Positions 16,403 to 24,637 of a stretch of DNA of 64,000 bases are shown here, in pieces. The position numbers and the translations under genes were made by a program. The stretch comes from an uncultured Bacteroidales bacterium (GTDB lineage Bacteria; Bacteroidota; Bacteroidia; Bacteroidales; P3): assembly GCA_946401725.1 (NCBI GenBank), contig CAMIVE010000007.1:1-64000 (forward strand). The letters are read 5' to 3'. Position 1 is the stretch's first letter; every line of letters starts with the position of its first letter. The notes below the pieces were generated by a model. It searched no databases. It was not told the origin of the DNA and saw only the letters and a program-made list of their open reading frames with translations.

Positions 16403-17734
16403 TTACTTCTTCTTCGCCATCAAAATGCCTCTGTAGAGGTTCTTGCCCAGACGTATCTCGTCAAGCAGCGGTTTGTTGGCGGGACACGAGAAGAAGCAGC
16501 ATCCGCACTCGATGCAGTCCAGGATGTTGTGCTCCCCGGCTTCCTCGATTCTCCGGTTCTTCACTAACGACGAGAAAAGGTAGGGCTCCAACCCCATGGG
16601 GCAGGCGTTCATGCACTTGCCGCAACGGATGCAGTTGGTCTCCTGTGCACGGGTGGCTTCGCCTTCGTCAATCACCAGCACGCTCGAGGCGCCTTTGGTG
16701 GTCGGACCGTCCAGGTTGCTTACGGCCTTGCCCATCATCGGACCGCCGCTGATCACCTTGCCGGTGGTCTCGGGCAGTGTGCCGATGGCGTGGGCTATCA
16801 GCTGGTTGTAGGTGGTGCCGACACGCACCAGATAGTTGTGCTGCGAGGGCAGTTTCTTTCCGGTTACGGTCAGAATGTTTTGTATCAGAGGCTTGTTCTT
16901 CTGTACGGCCTCATACACCGCAAAAGCGGTGCCGACGTTGCTCACCACACAGCCTACGTCGATGGGCAGCTTGCCCGACGGGACGCGGCGGCCGGTGATG
17001 GCGTTGATCAGCTGCTTCTCAGCCCCCTGCGGATATTTCACCTTCAAGGGCTCTACGATGATGCCTTCAAACTTCGCGGCCATGGCTTTCATCACGGCGA
17101 TGGGTTCAGGCTTATTGTTCTCTATGCCGATATAAGCGTTGGGCACGCCCAGGGCTTTGCGCAGAATGCTCACACCGATGCAGATCTCTTCGGCATGCTC
17201 CATCATCGCACGGTGGTCGGAGGTTAGGTAGGGCTCGCACTCCACGGCGTTGATGATAAGGTACTCGGCTTTCTTGTCGGGCGCAATGTTGTATTTGATA
17301 TGGGCGGGGAAGGTGGCGCCGCCAAGACCCACAATACCCATCTCTTTCAGTTTGTCGACAATCTCTTTCGGCTCCAGCGTGCACTCCCGTTTGATGTCGG
17401 GTGTACGGTCGATGCTCTCTTCCCACTCATCTCCCTCCACATTGATGTAGATGGCGGGCTTGGTCATGCCGAAAGCGTCTTTGCAGGTGTCTATCTTGGC
17501 CACCGTGCCGCTGTAGGGCGAGTGGACATTGGCACACATGAAGGCTTCGGCTTTGCCTATCAGCTGCCCCACCTTCACTTTGTCGCCCTTCGCCACACAC
17601 GGCGTGGCAGGGGCACCTAAATGCTGGTTCATGAGGATGACGGCACTCTGCGGCAAAGGAAATTCCTCAATGGCAGCAGCCGTCGATATCTTGTTTTCTT
17701 CAGGGTGGACACCACCCATTGCGAATGTCTTCAT
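16403..17734 (-). CDS. rnfC: Electron transport complex subunit RnfC
   Basis: This 443-residue peripheral subunit is the NAD(H)/FMN-binding end of Rnf. It has an N-terminal barrel-sandwich-like region (about 20-110), the G-L-G-G-A-T-F-P-A-H-I-K-Y motif of the nucleotide and flavin site (about 137-149), and two [4Fe-4S] motifs near the C-terminus (C-I-R-C-G-K-C-M-N-A-C-P and C-I-E-C-G-C-C-F-F-S-C-P). It lacks the long alanine/lysine-rich tail of the gamma-proteobacterial RnfC. It follows rnfB by 20 nt. Confidence 0.96.
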   Translation of the reverse strand: MKTFAMGGVHPEENKISTAAAIEEFPLPQSAVILMNQHLGAPATPCVAKGDKVKVGQLIGKAEAFMCANVHSPYSGTVAKIDTCKDAFGMTKPAIYINVEGDEWEESIDRTPDIKRECTLEPKEIVDKLKEMGIVGLGGATFPAHIKYNIAPDKKAEYLIINAVECEPYLTSDHRAMMEHAEEICIGVSILRKALGVPNAYIGIENNKPEPIAVMKAMAAKFEGIIVEPLKVKYPQGAEKQLINAITGRRVPSGKLPIDVGCVVSNVGTAFAVYEAVQKNKPLIQNILTVTGKKLPSQHNYLVRVGTTYNQLIAHAIGTLPETTGKVISGGPMMGKAVSNLDGPTTKGASSVLVIDEGEATRAQETNCIRCGKCMNACPMGLEPYLFSSLVKNRRIEEAGEHNILDCIECGCCFFSCPANKPLLDEIRLGKNLYRGILMAKKK

Positions 17735-17754
17735 ACGATCGATTCTGGAATAAA

Positions 17755-18678
17755 TTATGCGTTAGGGGTTGTGGGTTCACTGCTCTTTGCGGCTTCGGGC
17801 GCCGGCGTCGCAACAGGCTCGCTCTTGGCTGCCTCGGGGGGTGCGGCGGGACGCTCCACCTTCGGCGGGAAATTCACCGCATGGATGGCGCCGGTCGGAC
17901 ACTCGGCAACGCACTTGCGACACATCTTGCAGACGTTGAAGTCTATGTAGGCTAGGTTGTTCTCCACGGTGATGGCGCCGAACGGACAGCTCTTCTGGCA
18001 CTTGCCGCATCCGATACAAGCGGCCGTGCACGACTTGCGTGCGTCGGCTCCCTTCTCCTTGTTGCGGCAGGCCACATACACCCGGCGGTTCTTCATCCCC
18101 TTATTGCGGAGCTCGATGATGCCGCGCGGACAGGCTTTGGTACAGGCACCGCAGGCTACGCATTTCTCTTCGTCTACAACGGGAAGGCCGCTCTCGGGAT
18201 CGATACTCAGGGCGTCAAACTGGCAGGCACGGACGCAATTGCCCAAACCCAGACAGCCAAAGGCACATCCGCTCTCGCCGGTGTACAAGCTGTTGGCAAA
18301 GGCACAGTCCTGCAATCCGTCATAGTGGGTCTTGGCTGCGGCATTGCTGCAACTGCCGTTGCAACGCACCACCGCCACTTGGGGCTCGCTCTCTTCGGGG
18401 GTGCAACCCAGCAGCGCGGCGACTTTCTTGGCGACTTCCTCTCCGCCGGCAGGACACTTCAGACCTTCCATGTTCCCTTGCTTCACAAAGGCTTCAGCCA
18501 TGGCTCGGCAGCCGGCTTTGCCGCATCCGCCGCAGTTGGCTCCGGGAAGGACTTCTGCAATCTCGTCAATCAACGGGTCTTCCACCACTTTAAATTTCTG
18601 TGCTACAATGTAAAGTACCGCTGCAAACAGGGCACCGATGATACTTAGAACTAATACTGCAGTCCAGATTTCACTCAT
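17755..18678 (-). CDS. rnfB: Electron transport complex subunit RnfB (ferredoxin-like)
   Basis: This 307-residue protein has one N-terminal membrane helix (about 5-27), then the RnfB [4Fe-4S] domain ([12 protein letters not shown], about 47-58) and several 2[4Fe-4S] ferredoxin modules ([36 protein letters not shown]). An Ala/Pro/Glu-rich tail closes it. It accepts electrons from reduced ferredoxin. It is the first gene of the operon; a TAAATTTG promoter lies about 50 nt upstream. The RseC-like gene often found upstream of rnfB in Bacteroidales is absent. Confidence 0.96.
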   Translation of the reverse strand: MSEIWTAVLVLSIIGALFAAVLYIVAQKFKVVEDPLIDEIAEVLPGANCGGCGKAGCRAMAEAFVKQGNMEGLKCPAGGEEVAKKVAALLGCTPEESEPQVAVVRCNGSCSNAAAKTHYDGLQDCAFANSLYTGESGCAFGCLGLGNCVRACQFDALSIDPESGLPVVDEEKCVACGACTKACPRGIIELRNKGMKNRRVYVACRNKEKGADARKSCTAACIGCGKCQKSCPFGAITVENNLAYIDFNVCKMCRKCVAECPTGAIHAVNFPPKVERPAAPPEAAKSEPVATPAPEAAKSSEPTTPNA

Positions 18679-18725
18679 AATTGCGTTTATTTAGTTTTTA
18701 TGGATTGTTCCTCTTTAATAAATTG

Positions 18726-18733
18726 CAAATTTA
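18726..18733 (-). promoter_or_regulatory. rnf operon promoter -7 box (TAAATTTG)
   Basis: The minus strand reads TAAATTTGCAA about 48 nt upstream of rnfB. It is one half of a divergent arrangement with the universal stress protein gene. Confidence 0.6.
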
Positions 18734-18926
18734 CATTTTTTTTTGTTAACGTCGACGAATTTTTTCGACTAATATTGTTATTAGTTGTGCAACTTGCTTA
18801 TTATGAGTTTTTAAAATGGTAATATCTTTCCTTTGGAATGCTTTTACAGACCCTGCAAAAGGCTACCTTTCAGCACAAAAAATATTTTTTTTTTCGATTT
18901 TTTTTTACCATTCCAAAAAATGTTCG

Positions 18927-18934
18927 TAACTTTG
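18927..18934 (+). promoter_or_regulatory. Promoter -7 box (TAACTTTG) of the universal stress protein gene
   Basis: TAACTTTG lies 32 nt upstream of the ATG at 18966, within a very A/T-rich stretch. It matches the Bacteroidetes consensus. Confidence 0.6.
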
Positions 18935-18965
18935 TACCCGAAAATTATCAATAAAATAATCCGTT

Positions 18966-19781
18966 ATGAACAATATTATTGTGGGTTTCGACTTCTCTTC
19001 CGGCTCCGCCAATGCGGTCGATTTGACTATCGATATCGCCAATCGTTGGCAAACGGATATCCGTCTCGTTTATGTCAAACAAAAGGATGAGGACGAGGAA
19101 CCGATTCGCGCTGAAATTGAACGCCGCAACGAGGGGGTGGCTCATCTCCTCAAAGGTATCAAATTGGAATATGTCATCCGTGAAGGCAAAGTGTCTGAAC
19201 AACTGGCGCTACAGGCTGAAGAGGATCAGGCGCTGATGGTGGTTGTGGGTACGCACGGCATGTCGGGTTTCGAAACAAACTGGATCGGCAAGAATACCTA
19301 TCGTACCATTACCGAATGCCCTGTGCCGGTACTCTCTGTACGTGAGGACTTTGACTTCAAGAAAGACCTTGAACGTATTGTCGTGCCGCTCGACAGCACC
19401 ACCGAGACGCGTCAGAAAGTGCCTTTCGCCGCTCGTATGGCCAAGACGTTCGATGCGGAAATCCACCTCCTCGGACTCTATACCTCCGATTCCCGCGACA
19501 TCCGCGTGCTCGTCGACGGCTATGTCGAACAGGTGGAGAAATTCCTCGACAAATTCGGTGTCCGCCATGTGACGCAATTCATCAACGCTCATAAGAATCT
19601 GACGGTTAGTACGCTGGAATATGCCAACGATGTCAATGCCGATCTTATCGTCATCATGACGGAACAGGAGAAGGCACTTACAAGCTGGCTTATAGGTAAC
19701 TATGCGCAGCAGATGCTCCATCTCTCCAAGCATCCCATCCTCTCCATCCGTCCTGAACAAATTGGCTCCCAGTCGCGATAA
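18966..19781 (+). CDS. Universal stress protein with two tandem UspA domains
   Basis: The 271 residues hold two UspA-like alpha/beta domains. The first (about 1-135) starts I-I-V-G-F-D-F-S-S and contains V-V-G-T-H-G-M-S-G-F; the second (about 140-265) starts R-I-V-V-P-L-D-S-T. The first domain keeps a G-x-H-G ATP-binding type loop (G-T-H-G-M-S-G), while the corresponding loop in the second is altered (I-M-T-E-Q-E-K). Tandem Usp proteins are cytoplasmic stress and energy sensors; the precise role is unknown. Own promoter; divergent from the rnf operon. Confidence 0.9.
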   Translation: MNNIIVGFDFSSGSANAVDLTIDIANRWQTDIRLVYVKQKDEDEEPIRAEIERRNEGVAHLLKGIKLEYVIREGKVSEQLALQAEEDQALMVVVGTHGMSGFETNWIGKNTYRTITECPVPVLSVREDFDFKKDLERIVVPLDSTTETRQKVPFAARMAKTFDAEIHLLGLYTSDSRDIRVLVDGYVEQVEKFLDKFGVRHVTQFINAHKNLTVSTLEYANDVNADLIVIMTEQEKALTSWLIGNYAQQMLHLSKHPILSIRPEQIGSQSR

Positions 19782-19860
19782 CCGAAAATCAATCGATTTT
19801 GTTGGAGTACCGTTGACACGTTAAAAGGCACTCCTTTCAAACTTTAAAACGCTAAATCCC

Positions 19861-20310
19861 TTGAACAAACGAATTATACTTGCCCTGTCGGCACTCCTTG
19901 CCTTCGGCACCCTCCACGCCCAGCGTCAGAAAGGGAAGGTGGAGATTACCGGCGATGTGAAGGTTAGTGAACTCGTGAAGAAACATATCGAATTCAACGA
20001 GAAAATGCAGACCGTTCCGGGTTTTCGCATACAGATAGCCTCCCTCTCGGGACCCAACTCCCGCAACAGCGCTTTTGATCTCAAACGCCGCTTCAAAGAG
20101 GAGTTCCCTGACGTCGAAGTCTATATCGTCTTCACCGAACCCAATTTCCGTATCAAGGTGGGTGACTTCACCAGCAAACTGGATGCCTATGTCTTCATGC
20201 AACGCATCAAGGACCGTTACCCGGGCACCATCGTCAAGGAGAATGTCTATCCTATCCATCTAGACTGGTCCAACCTCGTCCCCGAAACCGAAGACGACGC
20301 GGGCAATTGA
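19861..20310 (+). CDS. Secreted SPOR-domain-like protein (TTG start)
   Basis: This 149-residue protein opens with a signal peptide (to about residue 20, A-L-H-A-Q type end) and has an approximately 75-residue SPOR-like module (about 58-135) with the F-R-I-Q-I-A-S opening strand, F-P-D-V-E-V-Y-I-V and F-R-I-K-V-G-D-F strands. SPOR domains bind denuded peptidoglycan glycan strands at division sites. No ATG is available in frame near the signal peptide; the start is TTG at 19861. A bidirectional terminator follows. Family and export are well supported; division role is inferred. Confidence 0.82.
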   Translation: MNKRIILALSALLAFGTLHAQRQKGKVEITGDVKVSELVKKHIEFNEKMQTVPGFRIQIASLSGPNSRNSAFDLKRRFKEEFPDVEVYIVFTEPNFRIKVGDFTSKLDAYVFMQRIKDRYPGTIVKENVYPIHLDWSNLVPETEDDAGN

Positions 20311-20382
20311 TGTATAGGGCAGGGGAGTCCCCGGAGGGATTCATGGCATAAAGCACCGATTTCGAAAGAAAAATACACAAAA

Positions 20383-20410
20383 AAAAGCACCGATTTCGGT
20401 GCTTTTCTTT
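20383..20410. terminator. Bidirectional terminator between the SPOR gene and rpoD
   Basis: An 11-bp perfect stem (AAAAGCACCGA with TCGGTGCTTTT) with A- and T-runs on both sides separates the two convergent genes. The sequence AAAGCACCGATTTCG occurs a second time just upstream (20350-20364). Confidence 0.85.
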
Positions 20411-21270
20411 TATAGATAAGCTATCAAATGCTTGCTTTTTGAACTGGATTTGAGGCGTTTCAACCCTTTCTCCTTGATCTGTCTGACACGCTCGCGTGTC
20501 AAACCGAACTTCATTGCTATCTCATCCAAACTCAGCGCATGCGGCATGCCGATGCCGAAATACATGCGTATCACGTCGCGCTCGTAGTCCGACAGCGCCG
20601 ACAGGGCACGCTCTATCTCCTGACTCAGCGACTCCTGCATCAGCGCCTCGTCGGTGGCAGGGGTGTCCTCGTTGGGCAGCACATCCACGAAGTTCACGTC
20701 TTCGTCGGCTACCAACGGTGCGTCAATCGAGATATGACGACCTGAGATATTCAGGATGCTCTTGATTTTGTCCTCGGGGATATCCAGCATCTCGGCCAAC
20801 TCTTCCTCCGACGGGGGACGCTCCAGCTTCTGCTCCAGTTTCGAAATCTCCTTCTTTAGCTTGTTGAGCGCACCCAGCTGGTTCGACGGCAGTCGCACGA
20901 TACGTGAGTTCTCGGCGATGGCCTGCAGTATCGACTGGCGAATCCACCACACAGCGTATGAGATGAACTTGAAACCGCGTGTCTCGTCAAACCGCTTGGC
21001 GGCTTTGATCAAACCCACATTGCCTTCGTTGATGAGGTCGGGGAGACTCAACCCCTGGTTCTGGTACTGCTTGGCGACAGAAACCACAAAACGCAGGTTC
21101 GCCTTCGTCAGCCGGTCCAGGGCTGCCTGGTCGCCGGCCTTGATGCGCTGAGCCAATTGCACCTCCTCTTCCGGAGTCAGCAACTCCTCGCTGCAGATGT
21201 CCTGCAGGTATTTGTCTAACGACTTGATGTCGCGGTTGGTGATGGAATGGGTAATCTTTAATTGTCTCAT
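20410..21270 (-). CDS. rpoD: Primary RNA polymerase sigma factor RpoD/SigA (short Bacteroidetes type)
   Basis: The 286 residues contain sigma regions 1.2 (about 15-40), 2 (about 50-125; [13 protein letters not shown] and [13 protein letters not shown]), 3 (about 130-200) and 4 (about 215-280; the helix-turn-helix [19 protein letters not shown]). The large N-terminal region 1.1 and the non-conserved region of proteobacterial RpoD are missing, which is normal for the main sigma factor of Bacteroidetes, the one that reads TTTG/TAnnTTTG promoters such as those seen across this window. Confidence 0.96.
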   Translation of the reverse strand: MRQLKITHSITNRDIKSLDKYLQDICSEELLTPEEEVQLAQRIKAGDQAALDRLTKANLRFVVSVAKQYQNQGLSLPDLINEGNVGLIKAAKRFDETRGFKFISYAVWWIRQSILQAIAENSRIVRLPSNQLGALNKLKKEISKLEQKLERPPSEEELAEMLDIPEDKIKSILNISGRHISIDAPLVADEDVNFVDVLPNEDTPATDEALMQESLSQEIERALSALSDYERDVIRMYFGIGMPHALSLDEIAMKFGLTRERVRQIKEKGLKRLKSSSKSKHLIAYL

Positions 21271-21382
21271 ATAGTGACTTTATATTCTTAATCTGAATTA
21301 TTTTCTTAGAATCCGTTAACGCAGAAATTGAAAAAAAGTTTCATCATATGAAAAAAAAACTTTTTGTTCCCTCTTTTTTTCT

Positions 21383-21390
21383 TATCTTTG
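21383..21390 (+). promoter_or_regulatory. ffh promoter -7 box (TATCTTTG), long leader
   Basis: TATCTTTGCAG lies about 148 nt upstream of the ffh start, giving a leader of about 140 nt. A TTTTTG run at 21361-21366 is a possible -33 but spacing is short (16 nt). The leader holds small hairpins, for example CTGC/GCAG around 21438-21450, but no riboswitch that I recognise. Confidence 0.55.
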
Positions 21391-21537
21391 CAGTCGTTTA
21401 CAGCAGGACGCAACGGGAGTTTTCTCCGGTTTCTTTCTGCTTTAAGCAGTTGTAATTCATCGCATACAGACAAGTCTATGGGAAAAAGGCTTGCCTTTGC
21501 GGTATGAAGTATTTTTGTAAAAAATAAATAAAAAGAT

Positions 21538-22860
21538 ATGTTCGAAAGTATCAGCAGCAAGATTGAGAAAGCGCTCCATACCCTGCGTGGCAAAGGCTCT
21601 ATCACCGACATCAATGTCGCCGAAACGGTCAAAGAGGTCCGCAAGGCCTTGCTCGATGCCGATGTCAGCTATCCCATCGCCAAGGAATTCACCGACCGCG
21701 TCAAGCAGGAGGCTATGGGTCGCAATGTCATCCAGTCCATCGAGCCGGGCCAGTTGATGGTCAAGATTGTCCATGAGGAACTGACCAAACTCATGGGCTC
21801 CGAAGCCGTCGACATCAACCTCAAGGGTTCCCCCGCCGTCATCCTCATCGCCGGTCTACAAGGTTCCGGTAAGACCACCTTTAGCGCCAAACTGGCCTAC
21901 TATCTCAAAAACAAGAAAGCCAAGAACGTCATGATGGTCGCCGGCGACGTCTACCGCCCTGCCGCTATCAACCAACTCCAGGTCCTCGGCCAGCAAATCA
22001 ATGTGCCGGTCTTCGCCCAGCTGGGTGTCACCGACCCGGTCAAGATCGCCAAGGACGCCCTCGCCGAGGCTCGCCTCAAAGGGGTCAACGTGCTTATCGT
22101 CGATACCGCCGGTCGTCTGGCGGTCGACGAGCAGATGATGGATGAAATTTCCAACCTCAAGCAGTCGCTCAATCCGCAGGAGACGCTTTTCGTGGTCGAC
22201 TCCATGACGGGTCAGGACGCTGTCAACACGGCCAAGGCGTTCAACGAACGCATCGACTACGACGGCGTGGTCCTCACCAAACTCGACGGCGACACCCGCG
22301 GCGGTGCAGCCCTCACCATCCGTTACGCCGTTCAGAAACCCATCAAGTTTGTCGGTATCGGCGAGAAGATGGACGCCCTCGATGTCTTCCATCCCGACCG
22401 TATGGCCAACCGTATCCTCGGCATGGGCGACGTGGTATCGCTCGTCGAACGCGCACAGGAACAGTACGACGAGGTGGAGGCTCGCAAAATCCAGAAACGC
22501 CTTGTCAAGAATGAATACAACTACGAGGACTTTCTTTCGCAGATTGCCCAAGTCAAGAAGATGGGCAATATGAAAGACCTCCTCGGCATGATTCCGGGCA
22601 TGAGCAAACTTACCAAGGATGTCGAGATCGGCGACGACGCCTTCGTCCCCATCGAATCCATCATCGGCTCCATGACGCCCTATGAGCGCCGCAACCCGTC
22701 GTGCATCAACGGCAGCCGCAAGCAGCGCATCGCCGCCGGCAGCGGCCGCACCATCCAGGAAGTCAACCGACTCGTCAAGCAGTTCGAAGACACCCGCAAG
22801 ATGATGAAGGCTGTCTCCACCAAAGGCGCCAAGATGCCCATGCTCCGCAAACGCCGCTAA
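21538..22860 (+). CDS. ffh: Signal recognition particle protein Ffh
   Basis: The 440 residues show the N domain (1-90), the SRP GTPase (G) domain with G1 G-L-Q-G-S-G-K-T-T at 106-114, D-T-A-G-R (about 190) and T-K-L-D-G-D (about 247), and a C-terminal methionine-rich M domain (about 300-440) that binds 4.5S RNA and signal sequences (R-I-A-A-G-S-G-R-T-I-Q-E-V-N). With FtsY it targets nascent membrane proteins to the translocon. Length and domains are normal. folD follows after a spacer filled by an 18-nt tandem repeat. Confidence 0.97.
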   Translation: MFESISSKIEKALHTLRGKGSITDINVAETVKEVRKALLDADVSYPIAKEFTDRVKQEAMGRNVIQSIEPGQLMVKIVHEELTKLMGSEAVDINLKGSPAVILIAGLQGSGKTTFSAKLAYYLKNKKAKNVMMVAGDVYRPAAINQLQVLGQQINVPVFAQLGVTDPVKIAKDALAEARLKGVNVLIVDTAGRLAVDEQMMDEISNLKQSLNPQETLFVVDSMTGQDAVNTAKAFNERIDYDGVVLTKLDGDTRGGAALTIRYAVQKPIKFVGIGEKMDALDVFHPDRMANRILGMGDVVSLVERAQEQYDEVEARKIQKRLVKNEYNYEDFLSQIAQVKKMGNMKDLLGMIPGMSKLTKDVEIGDDAFVPIESIIGSMTPYERRNPSCINGSRKQRIAAGSGRTIQEVNRLVKQFEDTRKMMKAVSTKGAKMPMLRKRR

Positions 22861-22867
22861 CCAACCT

Positions 22868-22934
22868 CAACGACCTTTTCAAGTGCAACGACCCTTTCAA
22901 GTGCAACGACCCTTTCAAGTGCAACGACCCTTTT
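22868..22934 (+). repeat. Tandem repeat of an 18-nt unit upstream of folD
   Basis: The unit CAACGACCCTTTCAAGTG occurs 3.7 times head to tail (22868, 22886, 22904, 22922); the first copy has one base change. It fills the space between the ffh stop and the folD leader. A related unit (AGCACAGCGACCCTTTTC) occurs twice at 45671-45719 before the Sel1-repeat gene. Confidence 0.9.
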
Positions 22935-22960
22935 AAACCTATCAACATACCAACAATATC

Positions 22961-23845
22961 ATGACAAACATCTTAGACGGTAAACAAACCTCCATTGCAA
23001 TCAAAGACCAAATAGCCAACGAAGTCCGTTCTTTCACTGCCAAAGGACTTCGTCCGCCGCACCTTGCCGCCATCCTCGTCGGTGACGACGGCGCCAGCCA
23101 GACCTATGTAGCCAACAAAGAGAAATCGTCCCACGAAGTGGGCTTCACCTCCTCCGTCTACCGCTACTCGGCCAACACCTCCGAGGAGGAGTTGCTTCGC
23201 GCCATCGATTTCCTCAACAACGACGACGATATCGACGGTTTCATCGTTCAACTTCCGCTGCCCAAGCAAATCAACGAGCAGCATGTCATCGATGCCATCT
23301 CTCCCGACAAGGACGTCGACGGCTTCACCCCCATCAATATCGGACGTATGGTCCTTGGCGAAGACGCTTTCCTCCCTGCCACCCCTATGGGCATCGTCTC
23401 CATCCTCGAGCATTTCAATATCGAGACCGAAGGCAAGCACTGTGTGGTTCTGGGCCGCAGCAACATCGTCGGAACACCTGTAGCCAACCTCCTTTCACGC
23501 AATAAGAAAGGGGCCAACTGCACCGTCACCCTCTGCCATAGCCGCACGCGCAACCTCCCCGAGCTGACCCGTCAGGCGGATATCCTTGTCGTCGCCATCG
23601 GCAAGCCGGAGTTTGTCACCGCCGACATGGTCAAAGAGGGCGCTGTCATTGTTGATGTGGGCATCCACCGCATCCCCGACGACACCAAGAAAAGCGGTTA
23701 CCGTATCATCGGTGATGTCAAGCATAGCGAGGTCGACAGCCACTGCAGCTGGGTGACCCCTGTCCCCGGCGGTGTCGGACCCCTCACCATCGTCTCCCTC
23801 CTCCAGAACACCTTCAAGGCCTACAAGAAACGCTTCAACCTATAA
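22961..23845 (+). CDS. folD: Bifunctional methylenetetrahydrofolate dehydrogenase / cyclohydrolase FolD
   Basis: This 294-residue enzyme interconverts 5,10-methylene-, methenyl- and 10-formyl-tetrahydrofolate. Signatures visible: Y-V-A-N-K-E-K (active-site Tyr and Lys, about 48-54), G-F-I-V-Q-L-P-L-P (about 93-101), P-D-K-D-V-D-G-F (about 117-124), the NADP site V-V-L-G-R-S-N-I-V-G-T-P (about 162-173) and the C-terminal P-V-P-G-G-V-G-P-L-T. The length is normal. Product supply of 10-formyl-THF suits the nearby purL, though the genes are not in one operon. Confidence 0.97.
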   Translation: MTNILDGKQTSIAIKDQIANEVRSFTAKGLRPPHLAAILVGDDGASQTYVANKEKSSHEVGFTSSVYRYSANTSEEELLRAIDFLNNDDDIDGFIVQLPLPKQINEQHVIDAISPDKDVDGFTPINIGRMVLGEDAFLPATPMGIVSILEHFNIETEGKHCVVLGRSNIVGTPVANLLSRNKKGANCTVTLCHSRTRNLPELTRQADILVVAIGKPEFVTADMVKEGAVIVDVGIHRIPDDTKKSGYRIIGDVKHSEVDSHCSWVTPVPGGVGPLTIVSLLQNTFKAYKKRFNL

Positions 23846-23863
23846 CTTCTCAAACATTTGATC

Positions 23864-24586
23864 ATGAAAACCATTGTCGTCGTCCCCTGCTATAACGAAT
23901 CGAAGCGTCTCCCTCAGGATGCCTTCCTCCATTATGTGGAGCAGCATCCCGACGTCGCTTTCCTCTTCGCCAACGACGGCAGCCGTGACAATACACTGGA
24001 AGTGCTGCAGCAACTTGCCGACCGTCATGAACGTCTGTTGCTCTTCGACATCCAGCCCAACGGCGGTAAGGCGGAAGCGGTGCGTAAAGGCATGCTCCAT
24101 GTTGCCCAGCAGTACCACCCGGACTATATCGCCTTCTGGGATGCCGACCTCGCCACGCCGCTCGACGAAATCGAACCCATGGTGCAGTGGGCCGACAAAG
24201 GCTACGACATCGTTATGGGACTCCGTCTGATGCGCCTGGGCGCCAAGGTGCGCCGCAAAAGTTCACGCCACTACCTAGGACGCTGCTTCGCTACTACGGC
24301 ATCCATGATGCTTCACCTGCCGGTCTACGACACCCAGTGCGGCGCCAAACTCTTCCGCACCGAGGTGGTCGAGCAACTCTTCACCGAGGCCTTTATCACC
24401 CGCTGGCTCTTCGACGTTGAGATTCTGGCGCGCTACAAACAGCGTTACGGCAAAGAATGTGCCGTCGAGAAAATCTATGAGTTCCCGCTCTTCCAGTGGC
24501 AGGATATCGACGGTTCCCAACTCAAGTCCCGCGATTTCTTCAAAGCTCCTGTCGAACTTCTGAAAATCAAACGCAAATACAAATAA
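23864..24586 (+). CDS. Family 2 glycosyltransferase (dolichyl/undecaprenyl-phosphate sugar synthase-like)
   Basis: This 240-residue GT-A protein begins V-V-V-P-C-Y-N-E-S, has the nucleotide-binding F-A-N-D-G-S-R-D-N-T and the metal-binding D-A-D-L-A-T-P (about 92-98), followed by R-S/K-S-S-R-H-Y-L-G-R and T-Q-C-G-A-K-L-F-R. This pattern is that of polyprenyl-phosphate glucose/mannose synthases without the C-terminal membrane domain. The start at 23864 (ATG) is preferred to TTG two codons earlier. It lies upstream of a polytopic membrane protein that resembles lipid-sugar-dependent GT-C enzymes, which suggests donor and user are encoded together. Confidence 0.88.
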   Translation: MKTIVVVPCYNESKRLPQDAFLHYVEQHPDVAFLFANDGSRDNTLEVLQQLADRHERLLLFDIQPNGGKAEAVRKGMLHVAQQYHPDYIAFWDADLATPLDEIEPMVQWADKGYDIVMGLRLMRLGAKVRRKSSRHYLGRCFATTASMMLHLPVYDTQCGAKLFRTEVVEQLFTEAFITRWLFDVEILARYKQRYGKECAVEKIYEFPLFQWQDIDGSQLKSRDFFKAPVELLKIKRKYK

Positions 24587-24637
24587 GACAACCCCTTTAC
24601 CGCGCCATCTTAAAAACGTAAAACGTTAACCATAAAA

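Noticed and set aside
21391-21537. 4.5S SRP RNA gene next to ffh
   Set aside because: The conserved 4.5S RNA core (GGAAGCAG-type tetraloop region) is not present in this leader on either strand.
22868-22934. Possible CRISPR array
   Set aside because: The 18-nt units are directly adjacent without spacers, and no cas gene is nearby. It is a plain tandem repeat.
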